This document shows, in pieces, positions 26,751 through 34,175 of a stretch of 34,175 nt of DNA. Position 1 is the first letter of the stretch. Every line of letters starts with the position of its first letter. A model generated the notes under the pieces. That model searched no databases. It saw only the letters and a list, made by a program, of their open reading frames with translations, and was not told the origin of the DNA. Source of the stretch: Alphaproteobacteria bacterium (lineage in GTDB: Bacteria; Pseudomonadota; Alphaproteobacteria; Sphingomonadales; Sphingomonadaceae); NCBI GenBank assembly GCA_030431435.1, contig JAUIJI010000015.1:1-34175 (forward strand). Reading direction: 5' to 3'. The position numbers were made by a program, and so were the translations under genes.

Positions 26751-27926
26751 CTATCCGCTGATCTGCGCGCGGGTTCCCTCCAGCTGCAGCTGGATATCGG
26801 GAGCAAAACTTGCGCCGAAGCGACGGCCCGAACGCGCTCCCGCCTCGCCCCAGTCATCCACGAAGCTGGTCACGGCAAGATCGGGCGTGACCAGCCAGCT
26901 GTAGGCCTGCGCCGGAGCTGCTGCGGGATTGGCGAAGACGAGCCCTGTTCCGTTCAGCGGCTGCCACCCTTCCAGCAGGCTGCCCGACACCATGCCGTAC
27001 AGCCCGGTCGGCCCTGTGGGTCCGTCCGGATTGAAGACATGCCTCTGGGTTGACCAGAAGAGATAATAGAGCCCTTCGTGGACAATCGCGTGCGGCCGTT
27101 CGAGCTCATTGTTCAGCCCGTCTGCCGATATGACGGGCGGCAGGACCTGCCAGCGATCAAGCGTGGCATCACAGGCCGCAGCCAGGCCCACCACGCCGTT
27201 GAAGGACGACTGCGAGCCTGCCGCGGACGCTGCGAACAACAGGTAGCTTTGCCCGTCGGCAGGATCGCGAAAATAGGCCGGGTCGCGGAACGCCTTGATC
27301 GTGCCAATGGTCCCCTCACCCCCATCGCTCGGCATGTAGAACCGGGGATCGCAGGCGACGATCTCTTCTAGATCACGCCAGCCCGACAGCCCGATCATCT
27401 GCCCTTGCGCAATGTCTGCCCGGGCGCGGAAAAGGCGCTGCCGGAAGGTGAGTTCGGCCTCGCCCCGTTGACCGGTGGCAGTGAAGTACAAGGTGACCAC
27501 GCCGGTTGCCGGATCAAGCACCGCCGAGCCGGACCATTCGCGGCTGCCGGGCGAAAATCCATCGGGCATGGCCGGACCAAGATGCGTCCACTGCCCGCCC
27601 CGCCGCTGCAGCAGGTGTATGCGGGCATGGCCATGCCGTTCGTCCGGATCGTCGAACTGCGGCGCGCCGAGCGCCATCCACAGGCTGATGCCATTGCCGA
27701 TGTCGGCGGGTGAACCATCCGCGAGCTGCACCGGCCAGGCGTCCCAGATATCGAGACCGGCTGCCACCCGGGCAAAGTCTGCCTTACCGATGACGGGCGC
27801 CACGCTTGTGCCTGCGGTTTCGAACTGGCCGGAAGGCGGGGTCACCCAGCGCGTCGCCGCGTGGCCTGGCGAACCACCAGGCTGCACCGCAGGCGCCGCG
27901 CCCTTGATGTTGGGAATGTCTGTCAT
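26751..27926 (-). CDS. Glycoside hydrolase family 68 enzyme (levansucrase/inulosucrase/beta-fructofuranosidase type), no signal peptide
   Basis: GLDIWDAWPVQ (nucleophile region), SREWSGSAV, IKAFRDPAYF, NNELERPHAIVHEGLYYLFWSTQ: GH68 motif set. Confidence 0.9.
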   Translation of the reverse strand: MTDIPNIKGAAPAVQPGGSPGHAATRWVTPPSGQFETAGTSVAPVIGKADFARVAAGLDIWDAWPVQLADGSPADIGNGISLWMALGAPQFDDPDERHGHARIHLLQRRGGQWTHLGPAMPDGFSPGSREWSGSAVLDPATGVVTLYFTATGQRGEAELTFRQRLFRARADIAQGQMIGLSGWRDLEEIVACDPRFYMPSDGGEGTIGTIKAFRDPAYFRDPADGQSYLLFAASAAGSQSSFNGVVGLAAACDATLDRWQVLPPVISADGLNNELERPHAIVHEGLYYLFWSTQRHVFNPDGPTGPTGLYGMVSGSLLEGWQPLNGTGLVFANPAAAPAQAYSWLVTPDLAVTSFVDDWGEAGARSGRRFGASFAPDIQLQLEGTRAQISG

Positions 27927-27929
27927 GTC

Positions 27930-29192
27930 TCAAATCTTGCCTTGCAGCGTCGCCTCATCTGCCTCGTAATCCGCCGAGTTGCGGCGCGACAGGCGATCGA
28001 GGAATGGTTTGCGGGCGAGGTTCCATGCGCACAGGGCCACCAGCAGCGTGGAAAAGACCGCTCCCAGAAGGATGGCATATTTGCTGTCTGCCATCACATC
28101 GCCCAGCGCCCCCATCAGCAGCGGCGCGACAACCGCGCTGACGCAGGTGAAGAACAGCAGCAGCCCCGCTATGGAGCCGTGCCGCCCCTTGTCGAAACAG
28201 CTGATACCGGTGGAATTGATCGTCGGGTAGAGCACCGACATGAACAGCCCGGTGGCAGGCAAGGCGAAAACCGCTGCCTCGCGCCCGCCCGCCACGGCAA
28301 TCCAGAAGAGCACCGTCATTGCCGCGCTGCAGGCAGCGATGACCGTGGACCAGCTGAAGCGGCCAAGCAGCCACACGCCCAGGAACCGGCCTGCCGCGCG
28401 CAGGATGAAGAAGATCGACACGAGATAGCCTGCAAGCACCATCCATGAGCCCTCGTAATCGGCGATGTAGGTTGGCGCCCATACGTAGATCGCTGCCTCT
28501 GCACCGACATAGAGCATGAGCGCAGTGCCGAAAAACAGCGATGCCGGATCGCCTGCAAGACGGATGGCATCGGTTGCGCGGGTGGGCTGCTCGCTCGCCT
28601 TGATCGGCTTGGGGAAACGTGCCCCCGCGGTCCCGAGGATCAGCAGGCCGCACATGATCGCAGCCACCAGATACACCCACTTCCAGCTTGCGCCCACTTG
28701 CAGAAGGTAGGCAACGATGGCCGGACCGACGATGGCCCCTACGCCGAAAAAGCCCTCGATCAGGTTCATCGTGCGCACATGGTCGGTCGTCGATCGCGAC
28801 AGGTCGCCGATCAGTGCCAGCGCCCCCGCCTTGAAAATGCCGATGCCGAGGCCGGAGATGAACAGCAGCGCGGTGAAGAACAGGAAATCGTGACCCGCGG
28901 CAAACAGCGCCGAGCCCAGTCCGAACATGACCAGACCAAGCAGGATGGTGGCCTTTCGCCCGAAGCGGTCGGCAAGGAAGCCGAGCCCGATCGCCGAAAT
29001 CGCAATGCCCGACATGGTGGCATACTGGAACGAGCCCCCGGCGGTGAGGCCAAGCTCGAATTCCCGAATCACTTCGGGGATCACCGTACCCACGGAATCG
29101 GTGGTCATCGCGAACATGGCGAACATGCCGAATACGAGGACCTTGAGGAGCAGCGGGCTTTCCCGCCCGCCGGATTTTTCGCGACTGTCCAT
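27930..29192 (-). CDS. MFS transporter
   Basis: 12 hydrophobic helices; FLADRFGRKATILLG loop motif; tightly packed between GH68 and esterase genes. Confidence 0.92.
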   Translation of the reverse strand: MDSREKSGGRESPLLLKVLVFGMFAMFAMTTDSVGTVIPEVIREFELGLTAGGSFQYATMSGIAISAIGLGFLADRFGRKATILLGLVMFGLGSALFAAGHDFLFFTALLFISGLGIGIFKAGALALIGDLSRSTTDHVRTMNLIEGFFGVGAIVGPAIVAYLLQVGASWKWVYLVAAIMCGLLILGTAGARFPKPIKASEQPTRATDAIRLAGDPASLFFGTALMLYVGAEAAIYVWAPTYIADYEGSWMVLAGYLVSIFFILRAAGRFLGVWLLGRFSWSTVIAACSAAMTVLFWIAVAGGREAAVFALPATGLFMSVLYPTINSTGISCFDKGRHGSIAGLLLFFTCVSAVVAPLLMGALGDVMADSKYAILLGAVFSTLLVALCAWNLARKPFLDRLSRRNSADYEADEATLQGKI

Positions 29193-29195
29193 CGC

Positions 29196-30302
29196 TCAAT
29201 CCGCCAGGTGCTGTTCGAAAAACTGGACCATTATCTCGTATGCCTCTCGTGCCTCGGGAAGTTCGGAATTGTAGATGAAGCCGTGGAACATGCCGTCCCA
29301 GGCATGCAGGCGCGACTTCCCGCCCGCGCGTGTCAGGGCATTGTGCGAATTCAGCGCCGCGGAAAGCTCGAATGACCGCGTCCCGCTGATGAACAGGGTA
29401 GGCGGGAACCGTCCCATCACCTCATCCGATGCGAGCGGATAGACCAGTGGATCTTCGGGGTCCGCATCGCCCAGATAATCCGGCCCCGGCGGCGGACCAT
29501 CCCGCACAGGACCTTCCGGCCGATTCCCGAGCGGTGGCAGGTAGCCGTTCAGCGCACCGGCGATTGCCGTGGCATCACCTCCGCTATAACCGCCAAGAGA
29601 GGCACAGAAGACACCCAGAGCGCCCGGCAGCGGCAGCCCATGCTCATCGAACCATGCCACGGATTGCGCCGCCAGCACGCCGCCTGCAGAACAGCCATAG
29701 ATGCCGATGCGTTCCGGCGAATAGGCTTGCAGGATCTCGCGATACACGGCGGCCACGTCCTCGCTTGCTGCCGGGAAACGGTGCTCCGGCGCCATGCGAT
29801 AATCGACCGAGATGACCTTGATCCGCATGAGGGCAGCCAGCGGAACCGATTCCACCAGCGAGGCAGAGCGACCGCCGGTGGTAAAGCCGCCGCCATGCAG
29901 GTTGATCAGAACACGCCCCGCATTTTCCGGCGCAATCCCGTCTGCCGGCGTCACCACATCGACCACGACCCCGCCAATGCGGTCCTCTGCAATGTCCACT
30001 GCATAACGCTGGCGCATCGGCTGGAGGAAGTCCTGCATGATGCCATCCTGCCGCGCGCGTTCCTGCGTGATATCGGCCACGGGGGTGCCGAACGGCTTGT
30101 CCACGATAAGGTGGCGCAGATAGTCCCGCGCTTCCTCGCTCGCCATGTCCGACAGGGGGACCGACACGCCATCCAGCCGCACCGTGCCATCCGCCGAAAT
30201 ACGCTCGTCTGCCTGGGCAAGCGCGCGCCCGCTGGCAGGCCCCAGCACCAGGACAGCAGCGCCAAGACTGGCGCAAGCCGCGAGGAGCGCGGTGCGCCTC
30301 AC
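29196..30302 (-). CDS. Alpha/beta hydrolase (HSL-type esterase), secreted
   Basis: Signal MRRTALLAACASLGAAVLVLGPASGRALAQ; INLHGGGFTTGG, YGCSAGGVLAA, MFHGFIY. Confidence 0.9.
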   Translation of the reverse strand: MRRTALLAACASLGAAVLVLGPASGRALAQADERISADGTVRLDGVSVPLSDMASEEARDYLRHLIVDKPFGTPVADITQERARQDGIMQDFLQPMRQRYAVDIAEDRIGGVVVDVVTPADGIAPENAGRVLINLHGGGFTTGGRSASLVESVPLAALMRIKVISVDYRMAPEHRFPAASEDVAAVYREILQAYSPERIGIYGCSAGGVLAAQSVAWFDEHGLPLPGALGVFCASLGGYSGGDATAIAGALNGYLPPLGNRPEGPVRDGPPPGPDYLGDADPEDPLVYPLASDEVMGRFPPTLFISGTRSFELSAALNSHNALTRAGGKSRLHAWDGMFHGFIYNSELPEAREAYEIMVQFFEQHLAD

Positions 30303-31699
30303 CCTTCGACGTCCTCGACCAGGTCGATCAATCCCTCGATTATTGCGGTTTCGGCACAGCCGGGCTGCAGGCGCGAGGACAGCACTTCGAAGGTGTGCTG
30401 AGCATAGGCCTCGTCATTGGGAATATAGCCAGATCCGGCAATCCCGTTCGTCAGCGTTGCCATCATCGTGTTGGCATGCGGGGACTGCGCCTTGAAACGC
30501 TGGGCAATCAGGTTGAACACCTCCGCATCGACCCCGCCGATATAGACATCGCCCAGGCGCAGCATGCTCAGCCGCAGGTCGACCGGATCAGCCGCTTCAT
30601 ATGTTCCGGCATATCCTGCACGGCCGCTGTCGAGGCGCCTGCGGCCCGGGCAGCTTACCGTCACGTTCGTGCCGGCAATGACCGCATCATCGTGGGGGCG
30701 TTGCAGGCCGGAACGCATGACGTGCAACACCTCTTCCGCCAGCATCAGTCCCAACGCCGCGTTCACCTGCTTCTGCTGGTCAAGCAGCAACTGCACGCGC
30801 GGATTGTCGCGATCGAGGCCCTGCCCGCCGGGAGGCATGGCATTCGATATGTCCTCGCCACGGCTGGCGTAATCATCGATCCGTATCTGGCGCAGTTCAT
30901 AGGTCTGGTTGAAGAATATCGGGTTCTGGTCGCCCGAGGCACCGCTGGACCAGACCGCAACGGCATCACCACCCAGGGATGCCTCCAGATAGGCCGAGGC
31001 AGCGCCGGGAATATCACCGCTGATCATGTCGAGATTGCCGGTCACGACCGGATGAACGGCATAGTTGTAATAGACCGCGATCGGTTCGCCAGCGGGCGTT
31101 TCGAGCCGCAGCACCGCCACGGTCTTGTCGGAAGGCCCTGCGTAATTCGGCCCCTCCCACCAGCGCCGGTTCTCCGGGTGGATGATGGCGCGATTGACAT
31201 TGATCCAGGATTGCCCCGTGCCGAAAGCCATTCTGGCTGGCTGCAGGTTTCCTGTCGCCTGGCGTATGGCCTCGAACAGCATTTCGCCATAATCGTCGCT
31301 CCGCCCGAACGGGGCGCTATGGGTATGCGTGGCGGTGATCATGAGATTGTCGCGGCCGATGCCCAGTTCGCGCTCGGCGCGATCGCGCAGGCTCTCCCAC
31401 AGCGGTGTCGGCAAGGCACCGGCATCGACAGTCAGCAAGGCAGCCCGCTGCTGGCCATTGTCGATCACGATGGCGCGGGCATAGAGCGGATCGAGCACGC
31501 CTTGCGAAGTGGGCGGAAGGTCCGCTTCTGCCGGGGTAATATCCACACGGGCGGCCCCCGCCTGCAACTGGCCCGCCGCGGACTGCGCGGCGGCCGGAGG
31601 TGCCAGGACCAACACGGTTGCGACAGCCAGGAGGAACCAGGCTGCCAGTATCCCGCGATGGGATTCCCGGCTTGCAATGAAATGAAGGGGTGCAGGCAT
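30299..31699 (-). CDS. Neutral/alkaline ceramidase-like secreted hydrolase (N-terminal domain type)
   Basis: Start moved to ATG 31699 (MPAPLHFIASRESHRGILAAWFLLAVATVLVLAPPAAAQ) with GGAGAGAG RBS; LQAGAARVDITPAEADLP, LMITATHTHSAPFG, YYNYAVHPVVTG, SGDIPGAASAYLE, SSGASGDQNPIFF. Confidence 0.85.
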   Translation of the reverse strand: MPAPLHFIASRESHRGILAAWFLLAVATVLVLAPPAAAQSAAGQLQAGAARVDITPAEADLPPTSQGVLDPLYARAIVIDNGQQRAALLTVDAGALPTPLWESLRDRAERELGIGRDNLMITATHTHSAPFGRSDDYGEMLFEAIRQATGNLQPARMAFGTGQSWINVNRAIIHPENRRWWEGPNYAGPSDKTVAVLRLETPAGEPIAVYYNYAVHPVVTGNLDMISGDIPGAASAYLEASLGGDAVAVWSSGASGDQNPIFFNQTYELRQIRIDDYASRGEDISNAMPPGGQGLDRDNPRVQLLLDQQKQVNAALGLMLAEEVLHVMRSGLQRPHDDAVIAGTNVTVSCPGRRRLDSGRAGYAGTYEAADPVDLRLSMLRLGDVYIGGVDAEVFNLIAQRFKAQSPHANTMMATLTNGIAGSGYIPNDEAYAQHTFEVLSSRLQPGCAETAIIEGLIDLVEDVEG

Positions 31700-31725
31700 G
31701 TTCTCTCTCCGATCCTCTCGATTCT

Positions 31726-31737
31726 GCAATCGATTGC
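31726..31737. promoter_or_regulatory. Candidate LacI-family operator, perfect palindrome GCAATCGATTGC
   Basis: 12-bp perfect palindrome with central CG in the divergent ceramidase-like/LacI intergenic region. Confidence 0.65.
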
Positions 31738-31826
31738 CCCCATGCATAGTGCGCATTGCCCTTGGCGGCAACTGCGCTATTCTCGCATCGTGCATTGACC
31801 CGATCATTTCGTGCGGAGAAAACATT

Positions 31827-32873
31827 TTGGCTGGCAGCAACTCGCCCGGCAAACCGGACAGGCCGGCAAAGCCGCAGAACATCCAGGACCTCGCGAAGAT
31901 CGCCGGCGTTTCGGCGGCCACGGTTTCGCGCGCGCTGGCGGGAACGGGCAATATCTCCGCCAAGACCCGCGAGAGGATCAAGGCGCTTGCCAGCGAATAT
32001 GACTTCCGACCCAGCAACATGGCGCGTAACCTGCGCACCGGGCGGACCGGAACGATCAGCGTGATCGTGCCACTGGGTCATGAAAAGACGCAGCACATCT
32101 CCGACCCGTTCTTCATGACGCTGCTTGGCTATATTGCCGATCTGGTCGCCGATCGCGGTTATGATCTCTTGCTGAGCAAGGTCGTGCCGCACGATCCCGA
32201 ATGGCTCTCGCGCCAGGTCGATACCGGACGGGTGGACGGGATGATCATCATCGGCCAGTCGAACCAGTCCGACGTGATCAACAGCGTAGCGCGGTATTAT
32301 GATCCTCTGGTGGTATGGGGCGCGGCGCTGAGCGAGCAGATCTACACTTCCGTCGGCAGCGACAACCGCCTGGGCGGGCGCATGGCCACCGAACACCTGC
32401 TTTCACTGGGCTGCCGCAGGCTGGCCTTTTTCGGCGACCCTTCGGTGCCGGAGGTGGAACAGCGCCTCAACGGATTTCGCGATGCCTTGCGGGAACATGG
32501 CCAGGGCGCCGCTGGCACCACCCTGCCGGTGCATTTCGTGGCGGAGCAGGCGGTCGAGGACATATCCGGCTTCCTTGACCTGGCCGAGAACCTCGACGGC
32601 ATCTTCGCAACTTCCGACACAATCGCCATGACGGCGCTGCAAGCGCTGCAGGATCGCCGCCGCAATGTTCCGGAAGAGGTCAAGATCATCGGCTTCGACG
32701 ATCTGGAGATCGCGCGCCGCACTGTCCCTTCGCTCAGTTCGGTGAAGCAGGACCTGCAGGCCGGCGCGCAGGCCCTGGTGGACCTGCTGTTCCGCAAGAT
32801 CGCCGGAGAGAAGGTGGAATCGGTGATGCTCCAGCCGCAGCTAGCCGCCCGGGGCAGCACCGTAGCCGACTGA
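31827..32873 (+). CDS. LacI-family transcriptional regulator (start uncertain; TTG 31827 suggested)
   Basis: HTH NIQDLAKIAGVSAATVSRALAGTGNISAKTRERIKALASEYDFRPSNMARNLRTGRTGTISVIVP; periplasmic-binding-like domain FDDLEIARRTVPSLSSVKQD. GCGGAG precedes the TTG; ORF track start 31698 would read through the operator. Confidence 0.9.
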   Translation: MAGSNSPGKPDRPAKPQNIQDLAKIAGVSAATVSRALAGTGNISAKTRERIKALASEYDFRPSNMARNLRTGRTGTISVIVPLGHEKTQHISDPFFMTLLGYIADLVADRGYDLLLSKVVPHDPEWLSRQVDTGRVDGMIIIGQSNQSDVINSVARYYDPLVVWGAALSEQIYTSVGSDNRLGGRMATEHLLSLGCRRLAFFGDPSVPEVEQRLNGFRDALREHGQGAAGTTLPVHFVAEQAVEDISGFLDLAENLDGIFATSDTIAMTALQALQDRRRNVPEEVKIIGFDDLEIARRTVPSLSSVKQDLQAGAQALVDLLFRKIAGEKVESVMLQPQLAARGSTVAD

Positions 32874-32901
32874 TAGGCAAAGGCTGCGCCGATCAGTCGG
32901 C
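32865..32901. terminator. Possible bidirectional terminator: GCCGACTGAT-N17-ATCAGTCGGC
   Basis: Perfect 10-bp inverted repeat between convergent LacI and SGNH genes; no clear U-tract. Confidence 0.35.
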
Positions 32902-33810
32902 CGCACCATCCAGCACCCGCCGGATCGCGTCTTCGGCAAGGCCCTCCATAACGGCGTAACCTGCGCGGGTGGGATGAACCCCGTCATTGGCGTTGGCAGG
33001 GTCAAACGAATTGTCCGGCGCGCGCAGCGGCGTGAAGTAATCGACAAAGACCACGCCCTTGTCCCGGGCAAGATGGGCCAACATCGCGTTGAGCTGCGGC
33101 ACGACCGGACGCGTGTCGAATTCCGGCCGCGGCAACAGGCGCGACATCGGCGGCAATGCCGCAAGGATCACCTTGATCTCGTTCGCCTGCGCAATGTCGA
33201 TCATGGATGCGATCGTCCCGATATATTCGCGCGCGGTAATGGGCCCGGTCGCGCCGCCGATATCGTTGGTGCCTGCCATGATGTGCACCGCTTGCGGATC
33301 GAGCGCGACGACATCCTGCCAGAAGCGCGCCAGCATTTGCGGGCTGCTCTGGCCACTAATGCCGCGACCGACGAAGCCGTTCTGTGCGAAAAAGCCGGGA
33401 TTGGCCTCGACCCAGCCTTCCGTGATCGAATCCCCCATGAACACCACGCGCGGTCGCACGCCGCTTTCCAGCAGGTCGGCATTGGCATCGCGATAGCGGC
33501 AGCGCAGCGGCCAGTCGGTTGCAAACTGCTCGGCCTGCCGCGCCCTGAAGGCCGCGCCGACCTCGCTGTCGCTGTTGAAGAAAGCCGCAGCCTGTTCGGA
33601 CAATACATCGAGGTCGCGCGGACGGGTTTCGAACTGCGCCGCCAGCGTCTCCGCGTCACGCCCGACGGGGAGCGGACACTGGATTGTCGTGCCGTTCACG
33701 GCAGGAAATTCGCGCCCCATGGCAGAAGCACTATCCGCCTGCGGCTGTCCCTGCGCAGGCACGGCAAGGGCAAGCAGGGCGAAGGCTGGCGCTATGGTCT
33801 TCAGGGGCAT
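32893..33810 (-). CDS. Secreted SGNH/GDSL hydrolase
   Basis: ATG 33810 (MPLKTIAPAFALLALAVPAQGQ); PRVVFMGDSITEGW, GRGISGQSSPQML, IMAGTNDIGG, DGVHPTRAGYAVM (SGNH blocks). Confidence 0.92.
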   Translation of the reverse strand: MPLKTIAPAFALLALAVPAQGQPQADSASAMGREFPAVNGTTIQCPLPVGRDAETLAAQFETRPRDLDVLSEQAAAFFNSDSEVGAAFRARQAEQFATDWPLRCRYRDANADLLESGVRPRVVFMGDSITEGWVEANPGFFAQNGFVGRGISGQSSPQMLARFWQDVVALDPQAVHIMAGTNDIGGATGPITAREYIGTIASMIDIAQANEIKVILAALPPMSRLLPRPEFDTRPVVPQLNAMLAHLARDKGVVFVDYFTPLRAPDNSFDPANANDGVHPTRAGYAVMEGLAEDAIRRVLDGAAD

Positions 33811-33863
33811 GGGCGATCCTGTCCGCAAGGGTTTTGCCAGGAGCATAGCCGATCCGGCCCTTG

Positions 33864-33879
33864 ACGCAATCGTTTGCGT
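33864..33879. promoter_or_regulatory. Candidate LacI-family operator ACGCAATCGTTTGCGT
   Basis: 16-bp near-perfect palindrome overlapping TATAAT (33879-33884, + strand) and a minus-strand TTGCGT-N16-TATGCT promoter-like pair, between divergent SGNH genes. Confidence 0.6.
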
Positions 33880-33917
33880 ATAATGCCGGCGCAAGCTATC
33901 AACCGCGCAGGGAGACG

Positions 33918-34175
33918 ATGATGCGACTGAAAACCGTGTTCGCCGCACTGGCAATGGCAATGGCCTGCGTCCCGCTCCATGCGGCCGAACAGGCAGGCTG
34001 GGTCGAAAGCTGGGGCACAGCCCTGCCGCTGCAGCCGCCGCCTCCCTCGCCCTTTGGTGACGCGCCTCCCCCTCAACGCGCGGCACCGCCTCCGCCAGTG
34101 GCCGATGCGCCGGAACAGCCCAATCCGCGTGTCCCCTATCCCCGCAGCCTGCACGACCAGACCGTGCGGATGCTC
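33918..34175 (+). CDS. Secreted SGNH/GDSL-type hydrolase, partial (runs off right edge)
   Basis: MMRLKTVFAALAMAMACVPLHAAEQAGWVESWGTALPLQPPPPSPFGDAPPPQRAAPPPPVADAPEQPNPRVPYPRSLHDQTVRML; WVxSWGTA...DQTVRM is typical of the N-terminus of SGNH esterases; GGGAG RBS. Confidence 0.7.
   Translation, partial: MMRLKTVFAALAMAMACVPLHAAEQAGWVESWGTALPLQPPPPSPFGDAPPPQRAAPPPPVADAPEQPNPRVPYPRSLHDQTVRML

Noticed and set aside
27955-29199. 414-aa minus-strand ORF overlapping the MFS gene in another frame
   Set aside because: Same-strand alternative frame of the MFS transporter 27930..29192; Arg/His/Gly-rich and without helices.
30395-31798. 467-aa plus-strand ORF
   Set aside because: Antisense to the ceramidase-like gene; no domain features.
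1-34175. CRISPR arrays, tRNA/rRNA genes, transposases or IS ends
   Set aside because: No regularly spaced direct repeats, tRNA-like cloverleaf or transposase-like ORF recognised by eye; a computed scan would be needed to exclude them fully.

Overview
High-GC, alphaproteobacterial-looking (sphingomonad-type) accessory DNA, read as three blocks. Block A (1-9268, minus strand) is a compact operon of four genes. In transcription order they are an M15-like/phage-endolysin-like Zn peptidase, a small four-helix (holin-like) membrane protein, a 2027-aa protein with a long helical/coiled-coil centre, and a second large protein (>=679 aa) that runs off the left edge and is absent from the supplied ORF track. 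I recognise no family for the two large proteins; peptidase + small membrane protein + giant leaderless cargo resembles a holin/endolysin-type release cassette, and this is the best candidate for an undescribed system. Block B (9535-21900) is an IclR-regulated ester/aromatic-type catabolic cluster: a frameshifted TonB receptor, IclR, SnoaL-like, MFS, Tat-type carboxylesterase, DUF3237, a tannase-family esterase fused to a SnoaL-like domain, and a PQQ quinohaemoprotein dehydrogenase. A recurring CTCACTGGCC/GGCCAGTGAG motif is a candidate IclR operator. A decayed cobA/cysG-like (SUMT) relic at about 21.95-22.29 kb separates B from Block C (22404-34175). Block C is a LacI-regulated cluster: ROK kinase, TonB receptor, GH68 fructan/sucrose enzyme, MFS, ceramidase-like protein and at least four esterases. 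GCAATCGWTTGC-type palindromes lie before each transcription unit, suggesting use of an acylated sucrose/fructose substrate. No tRNA, rRNA, CRISPR or transposase was seen. All family calls are from reading the protein sequences; no searches were run.
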